Source of the DNA: JBJKRF01 sp046704785
GTDB lineage: Bacteria; Chloroflexota; Anaerolineae; Anaerolineales; Villigracilaceae
DNA length: 46,654 nucleotides
Reading direction: 5' to 3'
Assembly: GCA_046704785.1 (NCBI GenBank)
Contig: JBJKRF010000042.1
Span: 1 to 46,654 of the forward strand
The notes under the pieces were generated by a model. The model worked only from the letters and a program-made list of their open reading frames with translations, was not told the DNA's origin and made no database searches. A program made the translations under genes and the position numbers. This document shows, piece by piece, positions 7,575 to 15,699 of the stretch. How positions within the stretch are numbered: the stretch's first letter is position 1; each line of letters starts with the position of its first letter.

Positions 7575-9154
7575 TGAAACGACAACTCAACCATGGACTG
7601 AGCAATGGCCTGACCTTCGGAATCGTCTCGATTTTTCTCTTCCTGATCGGATTTCTGCCCATTGCAGGCGGCATCATCAAAGACGCGCTCCACAACGGCT
7701 CGTTCCAGGCCTTCGGCTTCGACGCCGACACCTTCGATATGCTCATCTTTTGGGGATTACTCGGACTTTGGGCTGGCAGCGTGGGTGGACGCCGGCTCAA
7801 GAACGAGCCCGACACCTGGCTCACCGCTCTCGTCGGCGGGACAGCCGCCGGACTCGTCCACGGCCTGTTGATCGGGGGGCTGGCATTCCTGGTGGGGTCG
7901 CTCAACGACGCCGGCGTACGCATCAGCGTCTATCTGTCTGCCGTCCTACCGGCAACCATCAAACTTTTCCTGGTGGGCAAGGACACCCTGCCAGGATCCC
8001 TATTCGAATTCAGCTTTATGCTCCTGACGGGAGTCCTGGGCGGGTTGCTTGCCTTTGCCATGCGTGGACAATGGCGACGCGCCTTTGCGGACTGGCGCAG
8101 CCGCACCTGGAAAGAATTTCTACAACGTCCAAAAGTTCATAAAATACGCGGCCATCCGGCCTTCATGCCGGTGGTTTACGTCCTGATCCTGTTCGTCATC
8201 TTCCTGATTCCCCTGCAGATTGGGCAGTATTGGAATTACACGCTGGGCACCGTCGGAATCTACGTCCTGCTGGGCCTGGGTTTGAACATTGTGGTGGGTC
8301 TCGCCGGGCTGCTCGACCTCGGTTATGTGGCGTTCTTCGCCATCGGCGCTTACACGGTGGCGCTGCTGACAGCGCCCAGCCCGCAGCATTTGTTGTGGAG
8401 TTTTTGGGTTGCCGTGCCAATCGGGATCGTGTTAGCGGCTTCGGCGGGCATTCTGCTCGGTATTCCGGTGCTACGCATGCGGGGCGACTACCTCGCCATC
8501 GTCACCCTGGGGTTCGGCGAGATCATTCGCATCCTGGCGACTAGCGATTTGTTGACTCCCTTCTCAGGAGGCCCAAAAGGCGTCAGCGACATCGGCGGGC
8601 CAACCCTCTTCGGGAAACCCTTCAGCAGCGACATCGACTTCGTCTACCTGATTCTCCTGGGCGTTCTGCTGGCGATATTCGTCACCATACGTCTGCGAAG
8701 CTCGCGCGTGGGCCGCGCCTGGGAAGCCATGCGCGAAGACGAGACAGTTGCCGGGGCAATGGGCATCAATACCCTGACGCACAAGTTGATGGCGTTTGCC
8801 ATCGGGGCAGCTTTCGCCGGGTTGGGCGGTGTGCTCTTCGCATCGCGCAACCAGTTTACCGGGCCGGAAGACCACAACCTGATGGTTTCCATCAACGTCT
8901 TGTCGGTGGTCATCGTCGGTGGGATGGGCAGCATCCCCGGCGTGATTGCCGGCGCGTTCGTGCTCAAAGGGCTGCCTGAAGTCCTGCGCGAGTTGGAAAA
9001 CTATCGCGTGCTCGCTTTCGGCGCGCTGCTGGTGGTGATGATGATCTGGCGTCCCGAAGGGTTGTTCCCAGCCACCCGTCGCAGTATGGAAAGGCACAAA
9101 CAACAAGAAGAAGAGGGGAGAGAGGCCGAATCTCCGGGAGGCAAAACTTCATGA
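7574..9154 (+). CDS. livM: branched-chain amino-acid ABC transporter permease LivM
   Basis: 526 residues. The C-terminal ~330 residues are typical LivM: GIYVLLGLGLNIVVGLAGLLDLGYVAF, MRGDYLAIVTLGFGEI, and the RAWEAMREDETVAGAMGIN coupling loop. The first ~180 residues are an extra hydrophobic domain with several predicted helices (DMLIFWGLLGLWAGS, LVGGTAAGLVHGLLIGG), so the protein is longer than most LivM. The frame is open to 7304, but ATG 7574 is preferred because it overlaps the livH stop by one base and an AGGAGAAGG site lies at 7561-7569. It pairs with LivH and overlaps livG by 4 bases. Confidence 0.92.
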   Translation: MKRQLNHGLSNGLTFGIVSIFLFLIGFLPIAGGIIKDALHNGSFQAFGFDADTFDMLIFWGLLGLWAGSVGGRRLKNEPDTWLTALVGGTAAGLVHGLLIGGLAFLVGSLNDAGVRISVYLSAVLPATIKLFLVGKDTLPGSLFEFSFMLLTGVLGGLLAFAMRGQWRRAFADWRSRTWKEFLQRPKVHKIRGHPAFMPVVYVLILFVIFLIPLQIGQYWNYTLGTVGIYVLLGLGLNIVVGLAGLLDLGYVAFFAIGAYTVALLTAPSPQHLLWSFWVAVPIGIVLAASAGILLGIPVLRMRGDYLAIVTLGFGEIIRILATSDLLTPFSGGPKGVSDIGGPTLFGKPFSSDIDFVYLILLGVLLAIFVTIRLRSSRVGRAWEAMREDETVAGAMGINTLTHKLMAFAIGAAFAGLGGVLFASRNQFTGPEDHNLMVSINVLSVVIVGGMGSIPGVIAGAFVLKGLPEVLRELENYRVLAFGALLVVMMIWRPEGLFPATRRSMERHKQQEEEGREAESPGGKTS

Positions 9155-9933
9155 GCAACGCACTCGAAACAACCGCACTGACCAAGATATTTGGCGGTCT
9201 GGTTGCAGTCAATCACGTCAACCTGGTCATTCCGCAGAAAGCCATTTTCAGCGTTATTGGCCCGAACGGAGCCGGTAAGACAACCTTCTATAACTGCATT
9301 ACTGGTTTTTACACGCCGGACGAAGGGGATGTGCTATTTTATGGAGAGTCGCTGGTGGGTCTCAGCCCAGATCGCGTCATGCAAAAGGGGATCGCGCGCA
9401 CCTACCAGAATATCCGTCTGTTTGGGAACATGACCGCCATCGAAAATATTATGGTGGGCGAACACAGTCGTCTGACCAGCAACTTTATCGAAGCAATCCT
9501 GCGGACGCCTCGTTTCCGCAAGGAGGAAGAGAACGCCCTCGCAGAAGCCACCCGGCTATTGCAATTCGTCGGTCTCGGCGGACTTGGCGACCAGGTTGCC
9601 CGCAACCTACCGTACGGTGCGCAGCGCCGTCTCGAAATCGCTCGCGCCCTGGCCAGCAAGCCGAAGTTGTTGCTGCTCGATGAGCCAACGGCGGGCATGA
9701 ATCCCAACGAGACCAGTGAAATGATGCACTTCATCCGCAACCTGCGCGATGAAGTGGGCATTACCATCCTGTTGATCGAACATGATATGCGCATGGTTAT
9801 GGGCGCCAGCGACCGGATCGCCGTCCTGGATTACGGCACTAAAATTGCCGAAGGCTCCCCGGAAGAAATCCAGAACAATCCGCGTGTGATCGAAGCCTAT
9901 CTTGGTCGCAACGCCGGCGCAGCAATCAATTGA
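9151..9933 (+). CDS. livG: branched-chain amino-acid ABC transporter ATPase LivG
   Basis: 260 residues. Walker A GPNGAGKTT, the Q-loop TYQN, a LivG-type signature (LPYGAQRRLEIARAL, the usual SGGQ replaced by YGAQ as in LivG), Walker B LLLLDEPTAGMN, and the switch His in IEHDM. The C-terminal VIEAYLGRN extension is typical of LivG. It hydrolyses ATP on the cytoplasmic face to drive LivHM, as a heterodimer with LivF. The ATG overlaps the livM stop by 4 bases (ATGA), indicating coupled translation. Confidence 0.95.
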   Translation: MSNALETTALTKIFGGLVAVNHVNLVIPQKAIFSVIGPNGAGKTTFYNCITGFYTPDEGDVLFYGESLVGLSPDRVMQKGIARTYQNIRLFGNMTAIENIMVGEHSRLTSNFIEAILRTPRFRKEEENALAEATRLLQFVGLGGLGDQVARNLPYGAQRRLEIARALASKPKLLLLDEPTAGMNPNETSEMMHFIRNLRDEVGITILLIEHDMRMVMGASDRIAVLDYGTKIAEGSPEEIQNNPRVIEAYLGRNAGAAIN

Positions 9934-9947
9934 CGAGGAACGACGAC

Positions 9948-10661
9948 ATGACCATGCTTGTAGTTTCCGACATTCACACATATTATGGCAACATCCACGC
10001 ACTGAAAGGCATTTCCCTCACCGTCGAAAAAGGAGAGATCGTCACACTGATCGGCGCCAACGGCGCCGGCAAGACCACCACCCTGCGCACGATCTGCGGC
10101 ATGTTGAAGCCACGTCAGGGACAGGTCGTTCTCGACGATGAAAATATCACCGGGCTGGCAGCGCACGAGGTCGTCTACAAGGGCGTTTCGATGGTGCCGG
10201 AAGGACGCGGCGTGTTCGCCCGCTTGAGCGTGACCGAAAACCTGGACCTCGGCGCTTACAGTCGAAGGGACCGCGAAAACTTCTCCAAGGACCTCGAGCG
10301 GGTCTTCGCCATTTTCCCACGCTTGAAGGAACGCCACAAGCAGGTGGCCGGCACCCTGTCTGGCGGCGAACAACAAATGCTCGCCATTGGACGGGCGCTG
10401 ATGGCCCGCCCACGCCTGCTCCTGCTGGACGAACCCTCCATGGGGCTTGCTCCCATCCTGGTCGAAAGCATCTTCGACACAGTCAAAGCCATCAATGCCG
10501 AGGGCACCACCATCCTGTTGGTGGAACAGAACGCGCTTATGGCGCTTTCCATCGCCCACCGCGGCTATGTGCTCCAAACCGGGCAGATTGTCTTGAGCGA
10601 CACCGCCGAGAATTTAAAGAAGAACGAGATGGTGCAAAAAGCCTATTTGGGGGGCGAGTAA
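9948..10661 (+). CDS. livF: branched-chain amino-acid ABC transporter ATPase LivF
   Basis: 237 residues. Walker A GANGAGKTT, the LivF motif MVPEGRGVFARLSVTENL, signature LSGGEQQMLAIGRAL, Walker B LLLLDEPSMGLAP, switch His region replaced by VEQN as in other LivF. It is the second ATPase of the transporter. The reading frame also has a TTG at 9930 overlapping the livG stop. The ATG at 9948 is preferred because GAGGA at 9935-9939 lies eight bases upstream. It ends the liv operon. Confidence 0.95.
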   Translation: MTMLVVSDIHTYYGNIHALKGISLTVEKGEIVTLIGANGAGKTTTLRTICGMLKPRQGQVVLDDENITGLAAHEVVYKGVSMVPEGRGVFARLSVTENLDLGAYSRRDRENFSKDLERVFAIFPRLKERHKQVAGTLSGGEQQMLAIGRALMARPRLLLLDEPSMGLAPILVESIFDTVKAINAEGTTILLVEQNALMALSIAHRGYVLQTGQIVLSDTAENLKKNEMVQKAYLGGE

Positions 10662-10720
10662 GCCGACGCAAAAATTGCAGCACCAGAAACCGGCCTTATC
10701 GTTGTGCTGCTTGTATCGGC

Positions 10721-10770
10721 GGGGGTACTTTTCGGGTCACGCTCGAAAAGCACCCTCATCCGTCTTTCTT
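10721..10770 (+). terminator. hairpin after livF, relative of the 6346 hairpin
   Basis: Arms 10721-10734 (GGGGGTACTTTTCG) and 10744-10757 pair at 13 of 14 positions (one by G-U) around a 9-base loop ending GCT, followed by CATCCGTCTTTCTT. Sequence and loop size resemble the hairpin at 6346-6382. It probably ends the liv transcript; the T-tract is interrupted. Confidence 0.6.
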
Positions 10771-10790
10771 GCGAACGCCGGAGGAACCCT

Positions 10791-11954
10791 ATGCCTTCTG
10801 CTGAAATCATCACCATCGGAACGGAAATCCTGTTGGGGGAAATTGTGGACACGAATTCCGCTTTCCTGGCGCGCCATCTGCGCGATTTGAACGTCGACGT
10901 TTTCCGCACTTCGACCGTGGGCGACAACATCCAGCGCATCGCCGTCGTTCTGCGCGAGACGCTCGAACGCACACAAATCATCATCACCACCGGCGGCCTG
11001 GGCCCCACCGTCGATGACCCCACCCGCGAAGCCGTGGCGCTGGCTTTCGGTCTTCCGTCCGAATTCCGGCCCGAGCTGTGGGAACAAATCGTCGAGCGCA
11101 TGCGCGGATTCGGGCACACGCCCGGCGAAAACCAGAAGCGCCAGGCCTACGCGCCACAGGGTGCCCTTGGTATTCGCAATCCGGTGGGCACGGCCCCGGC
11201 CTTCATCGTCGAACAAGGCGACAAGTGCGTCATCGCGTTGCCGGGTGTGCCGCGCGAGATGGAATATCTGGCCGAAAACGAAATCTTCCCCTACTTGCGA
11301 CAGCGCTATCATCTGACCGGCAGCATCAAAGCCCGCGTGCTGCACTGCGCCGGCCTGGGCGAATCCATCATCGACGAGCGCATCGGCGATCTGGAGCAAC
11401 GCGCCAATCCCACTGTGGGGCTGGCCGCCCACTACAGCATGGTCGACGTACGCATTACGGCCAAGGCCGATGACACCGCAACAGCCGACGCCATGATTGC
11501 CGAAGTCGAGCAGATCTTATACGGCCGCCTGGGCGATGCCATCTTCGGCGCAGACGAAGAGACCCTGGAGGGGAATGTCCTGAACCAACTGGAGATGAAA
11601 GGCTGGACGCTGACAGTCGTCGAAGCCAACACCGGCGGCGAACTCTCGCAGCGTCTTTCCGCCACCCGGCGGGCGGCTTTCGCCGGCGGGCAGATTCTGC
11701 CGTCGCTGGCAGACTCCCAATCGCTGGCCGAGGCCGCCGAAGCGCAGAGAAAACTGACGGGGGCTCACTTTACGCTGGCTTTAACGGTACAGCCGCAAAC
11801 GGGGCGGTCGAGCGTGGACATTCTCCTGGTCACCCCCGAAGGGCAGCAGGCCAAGACCTACACCTACGGCGGGCACCCGAAAAACGTTCCCGCCTGGGGA
11901 GCCAACAACGCCCTTAATCTATTACGCAAAAAGGTGATCCAACTGGATGTCTAG
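10791..11954 (+). CDS. cinA: CinA-family protein with degenerate C-terminal amidohydrolase domain
   Basis: 387 residues. The N-terminal MoaB/MogA-like domain is well kept: EIITIGTEILLGEIVDTN, TTGGLGPTVDDPTREA, and PGVPREMEYL. This half of CinA is the ADP-ribose pyrophosphatase/nucleotide-binding (COG1058) part. The C-terminal ~130 residues align with PncC (NMN deamidase) but the catalytic motif ESCTGG is EANTGG here, losing the nucleophilic Ser, and the following SYSNEAK-type segment is not recognisable. NMN deamidation is therefore doubtful. ATG at 10791 follows GAGGAA at 10781-10786; the frame is open upstream to 10704. The last 8 bases overlap the start of the M14 peptidase gene. Confidence 0.85.
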   Translation: MPSAEIITIGTEILLGEIVDTNSAFLARHLRDLNVDVFRTSTVGDNIQRIAVVLRETLERTQIIITTGGLGPTVDDPTREAVALAFGLPSEFRPELWEQIVERMRGFGHTPGENQKRQAYAPQGALGIRNPVGTAPAFIVEQGDKCVIALPGVPREMEYLAENEIFPYLRQRYHLTGSIKARVLHCAGLGESIIDERIGDLEQRANPTVGLAAHYSMVDVRITAKADDTATADAMIAEVEQILYGRLGDAIFGADEETLEGNVLNQLEMKGWTLTVVEANTGGELSQRLSATRRAAFAGGQILPSLADSQSLAEAAEAQRKLTGAHFTLALTVQPQTGRSSVDILLVTPEGQQAKTYTYGGHPKNVPAWGANNALNLLRKKVIQLDV

Positions 11955-12918
11955 GGAGCGGCTGAAAGGGACGGCGGCGATTCTCTGGCTGGTCAACTTG
12001 ACCGTCTGCCTGTTGCTGGCCGCCGCTTTTTACTGGTTCAACCAGTCCGCCGCGAAAGCGAACTCCCCGAACGCCTCGCTGTTCTTCGCCGACGCTGCAG
12101 CCAGCTTCACCCCCCAGGCTTCGCTCACGCCCGTGCCGCCGCCCACGCAACGGGCCACCATCACGCCCTGGCCCACGCCGTCTCCCGGCCCAAGCCTGAC
12201 GCCGCTGCCGGAGCGTCCCGCCAACCTGCGCGTGATCGGTTATTCCGTGGAAGACCGCCCGCTGGAAGTCTACACTTTCGGGCACGGGCCGACGAACAAG
12301 CTGATCGTGGCTGGAATCCACGGCGGGTACGAACACAATACCGTAGAACTGGCCGGACAGTTGATTGCCTACCTGAACGATCACCCCGAGCACGTTCCCG
12401 GCGACGTGACGCTCTACATCCTGCACGACCTGAACCCCGACGGCTACGCGCGCGACAAAGGCGTGGACGGACGCGCCAATGCCAACAACGTGGACTTGAA
12501 CCGCAACTGGCCCTATAACTGGGCTGCCGATTGGCCGCGCGACGGCTGCTGGATTTGGCGTCCGATCACGGGCGGCGCGTACGCCGGTTCGGAGCCGGAA
12601 GTCAAGGCGCTGATCGCTTTCATCGATGACATCAAGCCAGCCGCGTTAATAAGCTACCACAGCGCGGCGCTGGGCATCTTCCCCGGCGGGCGTCCCGATT
12701 ATCCGCCTTCGATCCAACTGGCGCAAGCCGTCGCTGCGGTCAGTAATTACCCGTATCCGCCCATCGATACGGGCTGCGATTACACCGGCGACCTGACGGA
12801 CTGGGCCGCCAACACGCGCGGCATCCCCGCCATCGACATCGAACTGACCAACCACAGCGATACGGATTTCGACCAGAATTTACGCGTGTTGCAGGTTTTC
12901 CTCAACTGGAAACCCTGA
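11947..12918 (+). CDS. membrane-anchored M14-family zinc carboxypeptidase
   Basis: 323 residues. An N-terminal hydrophobic segment (ILWLVNLTVCLLLAAAFYW) anchors the protein, followed by a Thr/Pro linker (~60-88) and an M14 domain. Recognisable residues: His125 and Glu129 in GIHGGYEHN (one residue wider spacing than the classical HxxE), the VDLNRNWP motif, third zinc ligand His218 in SYHSA, and catalytic Glu289 in AIDIELTN. It would cleave C-terminal residues from peptides or peptidoglycan stems outside the membrane. The start overlaps the cinA stop by 8 bases. Endopeptidase activity on diaminopimelate bonds is possible, as in related M14 members. Confidence 0.85.
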   Translation: MSRERLKGTAAILWLVNLTVCLLLAAAFYWFNQSAAKANSPNASLFFADAAASFTPQASLTPVPPPTQRATITPWPTPSPGPSLTPLPERPANLRVIGYSVEDRPLEVYTFGHGPTNKLIVAGIHGGYEHNTVELAGQLIAYLNDHPEHVPGDVTLYILHDLNPDGYARDKGVDGRANANNVDLNRNWPYNWAADWPRDGCWIWRPITGGAYAGSEPEVKALIAFIDDIKPAALISYHSAALGIFPGGRPDYPPSIQLAQAVAAVSNYPYPPIDTGCDYTGDLTDWAANTRGIPAIDIELTNHSDTDFDQNLRVLQVFLNWKP

Positions 12919-12923
12919 ACCGG

Positions 12924-13289
12924 TTAGAATCCGTGGAAAAGTTCTACATGGTAGCCCAGGGAAAGCAACCAATGGTCTACTCCAAACTGGATACCCAACC
13001 CCACCACGAGAATGAACAGAACGTACAACGCCACCGTCCAACCATTCTTCCCAACGACCCGGCTCAAAAATTTTTGTCCCCGACCGCCGAAGAACAGCAA
13101 GACGCTGCCCGAGGAAACGAAGAAGACGAAGATATAGATTCCAACCGCCGTGTACAGGATGGCGTCCGCTCCGCCCAGGGCATCGCAAATGGGCAGTGCC
13201 ACCATCCAGCCCAGGGAAAACAGACCGATCAGCAGGGAGATGATGCCGAAAATTCGGGCCTGCCGGTTGTCATATTCGATCTCGTCCAT
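12924..13289 (-). CDS. small membrane protein of unknown function
   Basis: 121 residues starting MDEIEYDNRQARIFG. Three hydrophobic segments are visible: IISLLIGLFSLGWMVALP, ILYTAVGIYIFVFFVSSGSVLLFF and TVALYVLFILVVGLGIQFGV. No family recognised. Two Met codons compete (13295 and 13289); 13289 is preferred because GAGG lies seven bases upstream of it and only one base from the other. It converges on the carboxypeptidase gene with five bases between stops. A plus-strand ORF over the same bases encodes a hydrophilic peptide typical of an antisense shadow. Confidence 0.7.
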   Translation of the reverse strand: MDEIEYDNRQARIFGIISLLIGLFSLGWMVALPICDALGGADAILYTAVGIYIFVFFVSSGSVLLFFGGRGQKFLSRVVGKNGWTVALYVLFILVVGLGIQFGVDHWLLSLGYHVELFHGF

Positions 13290-13404
13290 ATGCATGCCTC
13301 ACAGTTCACATTCGTGGATTGAAAACGGCTTAACGATACAGGAAAACCCTCACCGGCGCAAGGAAAAACCTGACTTTGCCCACCCGATGGAAGCGCCATC
13401 TGTC

Positions 13405-13433
13405 TTGACTTTAATGTCAGACAAGCACATAAT
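13405..13433 (+). promoter_or_regulatory. promoter of the deaminase-CYTH gene
   Basis: TTGACT at 13405-13410, a 17-base spacer and CATAAT at 13428-13433. The -35 lies in an imperfect palindrome (TGACTTTAATGTCA, 13406-13419; 12 of 14 positions symmetrical), a possible regulator site. Confidence 0.65.
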
Positions 13434-13485
13434 AATGCAACTCAATCGCGCTCAACCGAAAGCCGGTTCTCCAGGGATCGGCGAG

Positions 13486-13533
13486 GGTTCTCTAGAATTT
13501 TCCGTAGAGAAGGGAAGATGGGGCACACCCCCA
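13486..13533 (+). repeat. degenerate copy of the GGTTCT-GGATTTCC dispersed repeat
   Basis: Begins GGTTCTCTAGAATTTTCCGT and continues with a purine-rich stretch and GATGGGG. It aligns with the clearer copies at 39596-39645 and 46319-46366. Divergence is larger than between those two. Confidence 0.4.
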
Positions 13534-13614
13534 TCCATCCATTTCATCATGCTGATTCTCGAAGATTCCTCAGCGAGGTTGCAGATACGCGCGGGGGATT
13601 TTCGGGCCAAGCCC

Positions 13615-13647
13615 CAGACGTGTCTCGCCTTTCCCGTCTGATGCGAG
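13615..13647 (+). promoter_or_regulatory. interleaved stems in the deaminase-gene leader (pseudoknot or switch)
   Basis: CAGACG (13615-13620) can pair with CGTCTG (13635-13640), while CTCGC (13624-13628), inside that loop, can pair with GCGAG (13643-13647). The two stems cross, so they form either an H-type pseudoknot or two alternative hairpins, ending 59 bases before the ATG. The connecting loop of two bases may be too short for both at once. It matches no riboswitch class I recognise. Confidence 0.3.
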
Positions 13648-13706
13648 TTTCCCAGGGAAGCAGGAACCGGTTCGCCTGAATCAGTCCAAAGACAGAAGGA
13701 GAACGA

Positions 13707-15695
13707 ATGACGGAAACGGTCGACATCCTGCTTGTCAATGCCCATATTTTGACAATGGACGAATCCTTTCGTCAGTATCGCAACGGCGCGTTGGCCGTCA
13801 AAGGTGATAGCATCCTCGCCGTGGGAGACGAAACGGAGGTCAAAACAGCATATACGGCCTCGCAAACCGTCGACTGCGGCGGCAAGATTTTGATGCCTGG
13901 GCTGGTCAACGCCCACACGCACATTCCGATGACGCTCCTACGCGGCCTGGCCGACGATTTGCGCCTGGATGTGTGGCTGATGGGCTATATGATGCCCGTC
14001 GAACGGGAATTCGTCTCGCCGGATTTTTGTCGGCTGGGCAGCTTGATCGCCTGCGCCGAATTCATCCGCAGTGGTGTGACCAGCTTTGCCGATATGTACT
14101 ACTTCGAGGAGGACGTTGCCAGGGCAACCGCCGAATCCGGCTTGCGGGGAGTCTGCAGCCAAACGGTGATGAAGTTCCCCACACCCGACGCAAAGGCCTA
14201 CGAAGACTCGCTCGCCATGGCGCGGGACTTCATCCAGCGTTGGAAGGGTCATCCCCTGATCGTGCCCTCGGTGGCACCGCACGCGCCTTACACCTGCACG
14301 GCGGAGATTCTGAAAGCGACGGCCCAACTGGCGGCGGAATTCGACGTGCCGCTGCACATTCACCTTTCGGAAACGGCCTTCGAAGTGGAGAACATGCGCA
14401 ACGAGAACGGCATGCCGGTGATTCCCTACGTCAAGAAGCAGGGACTCTTCGAGGCCAAAGTGCTGGCCGCACATTGCGTACACGTCGACGATGGCGAGAT
14501 TCGTACACTGCAACATTACGACGCCGGCGTGGCGCATAACCCCTCCTCGAATCTCAAACTGGCCTCCGGCGTGGCGCCGGTCAACAAGATGCTGGAGATT
14601 GGCCTGAACGTCGGCATCGGTACAGACGGCCCGGCCTCCAACAACGACCTCGATATGTTCGAAGAAATGCGTCTGGCGGCCTTCTTGGCTAAGGGCATCA
14701 GCGGCGACCCGACGGCGCTGCCAGCGCCCCAGGCGCTGGCCCTGGCGACGCGCATTGGCGCCAAGGCTCTGCACATCGGACATTTGACCGGTTCGTTGGA
14801 ACCCGGAAAGCGCGCCGACCTGATCCTGGTCGACCTGTCTCCGTTGCACAACACACCACGCTTCGAGCGCGACCCGAACGGAGCGTACGCGCAGCTCGTT
14901 TACGCCGCCAAGTCCACCGATGTGTGCGACGTAATGGTCAACGGCAAATGGCTGATGCGCGCCAAACAGGTGCTGGTGCTCGACGAAGCCGACCTGCTCC
15001 AACAGGCCGCCAGCTACGCCAAACGAATCGACGCCTTCTTGATTGCGCGGGAGCAATCGGTGCTGTCCAAGCTGATCGCGCTGGGCGGCTCTACGGAGGC
15101 GGAAAGCTTCGAAGTCCAGTTGAAGGTGCGGCTGGATGACGCCGCGACCGTCGTCCAGGGCATCGAGAACGCCGACATGGAAATCGTAAGGTTCAAGCAC
15201 TACCGTGAATACGACAACTACTTCGAATTCGACGACCCAACCCAGGGCCGCTTGCGCTATCGCGAAGACGACCTGGTTGACGACAAGGGCAACGTTGTCA
15301 ACGTCCGCACCCGGCTGACGCTGATTGGCCAGAACCGCGAGGACGAGTTCGCCCAGGAAGTGCTGCTCTCCCGCAGTCGCTACCTGGCGCCCGCCTCCCA
15401 AACGCTGCGGTTCTACCGCGAATACTTCAAACCGCTCTCCGAAAAATCCATCCAAAAGGACCGCCAACGCTGGCTGGTCAACTACAAAGGCGTCGAGTTT
15501 TTCATCAACCTGGATCATTTCGAGCAGCCCGCCATCCCCGGTTACTTCGTCGAGGTCAAGAGCCGCACCTGGAGCCGCATAGACGCGCAACGGAAAGCGC
15601 AACTATCGGCGGAACTGCTCCAGGCGCTCCACGTGGTAACGAGCGAGCGTCTGACCAACGATTACATCGAACTGCTCTCCCGGCAGGTAAATTGA
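13707..15695 (+). CDS. mtaD: MTA/SAH-deaminase-like amidohydrolase fused to a CYTH-like domain
   Basis: 662 residues; ordinary MtaD is ~430. Residues 1-~435 are a metal-dependent amidohydrolase: metal pair in NAHTHIPMT, then VAPHAPYTC, HIHLSET, AAHCVHVDD and GTDGPASNNDLDM, the pattern of 5'-methylthioadenosine/S-adenosylhomocysteine deaminases that convert the adenine ring to hypoxanthine. Residues ~465-660 look like a CYTH domain (adenylate cyclase class IV/thiamine triphosphatase fold): SFEVQLK in place of the ExExK strand, basic strands RLRYRED and RTRLTL, FYREYF, and the closing VEVKSRTW. Some acidic metal ligands are altered (EVQLK, EVK). AAGGAGA at 13696-13702 fixes the start. Followed four bases later by a membrane-protein gene. 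The role of the extra domain is unknown. Confidence 0.8.
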   Translation: MTETVDILLVNAHILTMDESFRQYRNGALAVKGDSILAVGDETEVKTAYTASQTVDCGGKILMPGLVNAHTHIPMTLLRGLADDLRLDVWLMGYMMPVEREFVSPDFCRLGSLIACAEFIRSGVTSFADMYYFEEDVARATAESGLRGVCSQTVMKFPTPDAKAYEDSLAMARDFIQRWKGHPLIVPSVAPHAPYTCTAEILKATAQLAAEFDVPLHIHLSETAFEVENMRNENGMPVIPYVKKQGLFEAKVLAAHCVHVDDGEIRTLQHYDAGVAHNPSSNLKLASGVAPVNKMLEIGLNVGIGTDGPASNNDLDMFEEMRLAAFLAKGISGDPTALPAPQALALATRIGAKALHIGHLTGSLEPGKRADLILVDLSPLHNTPRFERDPNGAYAQLVYAAKSTDVCDVMVNGKWLMRAKQVLVLDEADLLQQAASYAKRIDAFLIAREQSVLSKLIALGGSTEAESFEVQLKVRLDDAATVVQGIENADMEIVRFKHYREYDNYFEFDDPTQGRLRYREDDLVDDKGNVVNVRTRLTLIGQNREDEFAQEVLLSRSRYLAPASQTLRFYREYFKPLSEKSIQKDRQRWLVNYKGVEFFINLDHFEQPAIPGYFVEVKSRTWSRIDAQRKAQLSAELLQALHVVTSERLTNDYIELLSRQVN

Positions 15696-15699
15696 GACT

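Larger units (their letters stand above)
13290..13706. other. 417-base intergenic region with promoter and structured leader
   Basis: No gene is supported. It holds a sigma-70 promoter (13405-13433) and a leader of about 265 bases before the deaminase gene. The leader contains a degenerate copy of a dispersed repeat (13486-13533), an inverted repeat TTCTCTA/TAGAGAA near 13488-13511, and a pair of mutually interleaved stems at 13615-13647. Confidence 0.6.

Noticed and set aside
12933..13322. Plus-strand ORF opposite the small membrane protein
   Set aside because: The peptide is highly hydrophilic (Q, D, E, H), as expected from the antisense of a membrane protein. The minus frame has three clear hydrophobic segments and a ribosome site.
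13938..15602. 554-residue minus-strand ORF opposite the deaminase-CYTH gene
   Set aside because: It lies wholly inside a gene with intact catalytic motifs on the plus strand. The peptide is rich in V/G/Q/R, typical of antisense of a high-GC gene, with no motif or ribosome site.
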